Positions 61,553 through 64,000 of a DNA stretch of 64,000 nucleotides are shown here, piece after piece. Position 1 is the stretch's first letter; each line of letters begins with the position of its first letter. The stretch spans positions 6,344,170 through 6,408,169 of the forward strand of contig NC_021985.1 in the NCBI RefSeq assembly GCF_000444875.1, read 5' to 3'. This DNA comes from Streptomyces collinus Tu 365. Its GTDB lineage: Bacteria > Actinomycetota > Actinomycetes > Streptomycetales > Streptomycetaceae. The notes below the pieces were generated by a model. The model was given only the letters and a program-made list of their open reading frames with translations, made no database searches and was not told the DNA's origin. The translations under genes were made by a program, and so were the position numbers.

Positions 61553-63022
61553 GTGTTCCTGACGATATCGACGCGCGGCACCGCCGCCCACCCGGCCACC
61601 GACCTCGGGTTCCTGCTGCACAAGCACCCCGACAAGGCGCAGACGTTCTCCACCTCCTACGGCACCGCCCACGTCCTCTACCCAGAGGCGGACGCGGAGC
61701 GGTGCACGGCCGCGCTGCTGCTGGAGGTCGACACGGTCGCGCTGGTCCGCCGGGGCAAGGGCAAGGGCCGCGGCGGAGCACCCGACGCGGCACTCGCGCA
61801 GTACGTCAACGACCGCCCGTACGCGGCCTCCTCGCTGCTCGCCGTCGCCCTGAGCGCCGTGTTCTCCAGCGCCCTGCGCGGAGTGTGCAACGCCCGCCCC
61901 GAGCGGGCCGCCGCGCCCCTGCCGCTGCGCATCGAGGTGCCCGCCCTGCCCGCCCGCGGCGGCCCCGCCCTCGTGGGACGGCTCTTCGAACCGCTCGGCT
62001 GGGCGGTGACCGCCGAACCGGTCGCCCTGGACACCGAGTTCCCCCAGTGGGGCGACTCGCGGTACGTCCGGCTCGTCCTGGAGTCGGAGACGCTCACCCT
62101 CGCCGAGGCGCTGCGCCACCTGTACGTCCTGCTGCCGGTGCTCGACGACGCCAAGCACTACTGGGTCGCTCCCGACGAGGTCGACAAGCTGCTGCGGGCC
62201 GGCGAGGGCTGGCTGCCCACGCACCCCGAGCAGAAGCTCATCACCAGCCGGTACCTCTCCCGGCGCTGGTCCCTGACCCGGCAGGCGATGGAGCGGCTGG
62301 AGCTGGTGCGCCTCGCCGAGGCCGACGACAGCGAGGTCGAGTCGATCGACAACGCCGTCGAGGAGGAGACGGAGGCGGAGGAGAGGCCGGCACCGCTCGC
62401 CGTACTGCGCCGGGAGGCGATCCTCGCCGCCCTGCGCGCGTCCGGCGCCGCCCGCGTCCTCGACCTCGGCTGCGGCCAGGGCCAGCTCGTGCAGGAACTG
62501 CTCAGGGACGTCCGGTTCACGGAGGTCGTCGGCGTCGACGTCTCCGTGCGGGCCCTGACCATCGCCTCGCGGCGGCTGAAGCTCGACCGGATGGGGGAGC
62601 GCCAGGCGTCCCGGGTCCAGCTCCTGCAGGGCTCCCTGGCCTATACCGACAAGCGGCTCAAGGGCTACGACGCGGCCGTGCTCAGCGAGGTGATCGAGCA
62701 CCTCGACCTGCCGAGGCTGCCCGCCCTGGAGTACGCCGTGTTCGGGCACGCCCGCCCGCGCACGGTCCTCGTCACCACCCCCAACGTCGAGTACAACGTC
62801 CGCTGGGAGACCCTGCCCGCCGGACACGTCCGGCACGGCGACCACCGGTTCGAGTGGACCCGCGAGGAGTTCCGCGCCTGGGCCGGCACCGTCGCCGAAC
62901 GCCACGGCTACGAGGTCGCGTTCACCCCCGTCGGCCCGGACGACCCCGAGGTGGGACCGCCCACCCAGATGGCCGTCTTCCACCGCCACGACGACACCCG
63001 GAAGGAGCTGAAGGCAGCATGA
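61553..63022 (+). CDS. hen1: 3' terminal RNA ribose 2'-O-methyltransferase Hen1
   Basis: 489 residues from GTG 61553. An N-terminal Hen1_L-type domain (1-240), an acidic linker (EEETEAEE), then the methyltransferase: LDLGCGQGQLVQELL, VVGVDVSVRAL and the metal-binding ExxE-H region SEVIEHLDL with HxxxH RHGDHRFEW. It methylates the repaired RNA end made with Pnkp. Its stop overlaps pnkp (ATGA), the conserved pair for bacterial RNA repair. Confidence 0.94.
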   Translation: MFLTISTRGTAAHPATDLGFLLHKHPDKAQTFSTSYGTAHVLYPEADAERCTAALLLEVDTVALVRRGKGKGRGGAPDAALAQYVNDRPYAASSLLAVALSAVFSSALRGVCNARPERAAAPLPLRIEVPALPARGGPALVGRLFEPLGWAVTAEPVALDTEFPQWGDSRYVRLVLESETLTLAEALRHLYVLLPVLDDAKHYWVAPDEVDKLLRAGEGWLPTHPEQKLITSRYLSRRWSLTRQAMERLELVRLAEADDSEVESIDNAVEEETEAEERPAPLAVLRREAILAALRASGAARVLDLGCGQGQLVQELLRDVRFTEVVGVDVSVRALTIASRRLKLDRMGERQASRVQLLQGSLAYTDKRLKGYDAAVLSEVIEHLDLPRLPALEYAVFGHARPRTVLVTTPNVEYNVRWETLPAGHVRHGDHRFEWTREEFRAWAGTVAERHGYEVAFTPVGPDDPEVGPPTQMAVFHRHDDTRKELKAA

Positions 63023-64000
63023 CCGAGAACAGCACGGCCGAGAGCGGCACGACCGAGAACGGCTCGACCGGAACCCGCGCGGGGCGCGTCCTCCCCGTCA
63101 CCGACCTGTCCCTGGTCGTCCTCGTCGGCGCCTCCGGCTCCGGCAAGTCGACCTTCGCCCGCAAGCACTTCAGGCCCACCGAGGTGATCTCCTCCGACTT
63201 CTGCCGCGGCCTGGTCGCCGACGACGAGAACGACCAGAGCGCCTCCGGGGACGCCTTCGACGTGCTGCACTACATCGCCGGCAAGCGGCTGGCCGCCGGC
63301 CGCCGTACCGTCGTCGACGCCACCAGCGTGCAGCAGGACAGCAGGCGGCAGCTCGTCGAACTGGCCAGGACGTACGACGTGCTGCCCATCGCCATCGTGC
63401 TCGACGTCCCCGAGGAGGTGTGCGCCGAGCGCAACGCCGCCCGCACCGACCGCGCCGACATGCCCCGCCGGGTCGTCCAGCGGCACATCCGCGAGCTGCG
63501 CCGCTCGCTGCGCCACCTGGAGCGCGAGGGCTTCCGCAAGGTGCACGTGCTGCGCGGGACCGAGGAGATCGAGGCCGCCGCCGTCGTCACCGAGAAGCGG
63601 TTCAACGACCTGACCCACCTCACCGGCCCGTTCGACATCATCGGCGACGTCCACGGCTGCTCGGCCGAACTCGAGTCGCTGCTCACCGCACTGGGCTACG
63701 ACGACGGCGTGCACCCCGACGGCCGCACCGCCGTGTTCGTGGGCGACCTGGTCGACCGCGGTCCGGACACCCCCGGCGTGCTCCGCCGGGTGATGTCGAT
63801 GGTGAAGGACGGCCACGCGCTGTGCGTGCCCGGCAACCACGAGAACAAGTACGGGCGGTTCCTCAAGGGCCGCAAGGTCCAGCACACCCACGGGCTCGCC
63901 GAGACCGTCGAGCAGATGGAGGGCGAGAGCGAGGAGTTCAGGGCCGAGGTGCGCCGCTTCCTGGACGGCCTGGTCAGCCACTACGTCCTCGACGGCGGAA
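63019..64000 (+). CDS. pnkp: Polynucleotide kinase-phosphatase Pnkp (5' part)
   Basis: 327 residues are present before the window ends. The kinase domain has P-loop GASGSGKST at 37-45. The calcineurin-type phosphatase has GDVHGC, GDLVDRGP and GNHE from about 215. The ligase-like adenylyltransferase domain lies beyond the window. Together with Hen1 it repairs RNA cut by ribotoxins. Start ATG 63019 overlaps the hen1 stop. Confidence 0.93.
   Translation, partial: MTENSTAESGTTENGSTGTRAGRVLPVTDLSLVVLVGASGSGKSTFARKHFRPTEVISSDFCRGLVADDENDQSASGDAFDVLHYIAGKRLAAGRRTVVDATSVQQDSRRQLVELARTYDVLPIAIVLDVPEEVCAERNAARTDRADMPRRVVQRHIRELRRSLRHLEREGFRKVHVLRGTEEIEAAAVVTEKRFNDLTHLTGPFDIIGDVHGCSAELESLLTALGYDDGVHPDGRTAVFVGDLVDRGPDTPGVLRRVMSMVKDGHALCVPGNHENKYGRFLKGRKVQHTHGLAETVEQMEGESEEFRAEVRRFLDGLVSHYVLDGG

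Overview
This 64-kb window is high-GC (about 70%) actinobacterial DNA, almost certainly a Streptomyces chromosome. It has GTG starts, leaderless -10/start-codon arrangements, TGA stops overlapping the next ATG or GTG, and a gene order I recognise from Streptomyces: end of a sensor kinase, DUF4193, DUF3093, PaaI thioesterase, dut, DUF3710, kdpDE, an OB-fold protein, DUF3159, two TrkA-type proteins, a large permease, a TrmA-like methyltransferase.

Region 1 (1-14371) is conserved core. Several neighbours point to potassium: KdpD/KdpE without kdpABC, two RCK/TrkA proteins, a KimA-like permease and an unlisted 44-residue membrane peptide.

Region 2 (about 14400-36590) is an accessory island with scars of repeated insertion. 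These are a truncated tRNA-Gly(TCC) 3' half, an IstB-like transposition relic, a truncated tRNA-Ser(GGA) 3' half flanked on both sides by paired arm-type repeats (attP-like), and a roughly 200-bp duplicated segment (21434-21640 and 33889-34095). The island ends at a junction near 36585 where two head-to-head genes have both lost their 5' ends. It holds three unusual cargos. (a) An orphan 843-residue protein of unknown function. (b) A convergent pair (19369-21370) with matching RHIM-like amyloid signalling motifs, one at the N-terminus of a 500-residue protein and one at the C-terminus of a small helical, possibly Bell-like protein. This looks like a receptor/effector cell-death or defence module, but without the usual NLR ATPase. 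(c) An 11-gene tightly overlapping minus-strand operon (21689-30715) encoding a 53-residue candidate RiPP precursor, a radical SAM/SPASM protein with an extra C-terminal domain, a 2OG-Fe(II) oxygenase, an HExxH peptide hydroxylase-like protein, a nucleotidyltransferase, a D-2-hydroxyacid dehydrogenase, a TylF-like methyltransferase, a degenerate Nudix protein, a PEP-mutase-like enzyme, a dTMP-kinase-like protein and an unknown. A divergent XRE regulator, an asparaginase, a PPC/DUF296 protein and an adenylyltransferase-like gene follow. Peptide tailoring and PEP-mutase chemistry in one operon is the most novel biosynthetic signal here.

Region 3 (36590-64000) returns to chromosomal genes. In order: a broken FG-GAP/ricin-like gene, an MFS transporter overlapping a LysR gene, a two-component pair, an acyltransferase-like membrane protein with a tandem-repeat N-terminus, a TetR/methyltransferase pair with twin operators, a TerB-like protein, meaB and the methylmalonyl-CoA mutase genes, a MarR/YceI pair with twin operators, a GT-C-like membrane protein, a SepF-like protein, an ATPase/MazG pair, an LLM oxidoreductase, a DD-carboxypeptidase, a lipoprotein, and hen1-pnkp RNA repair genes (the last runs off the window).
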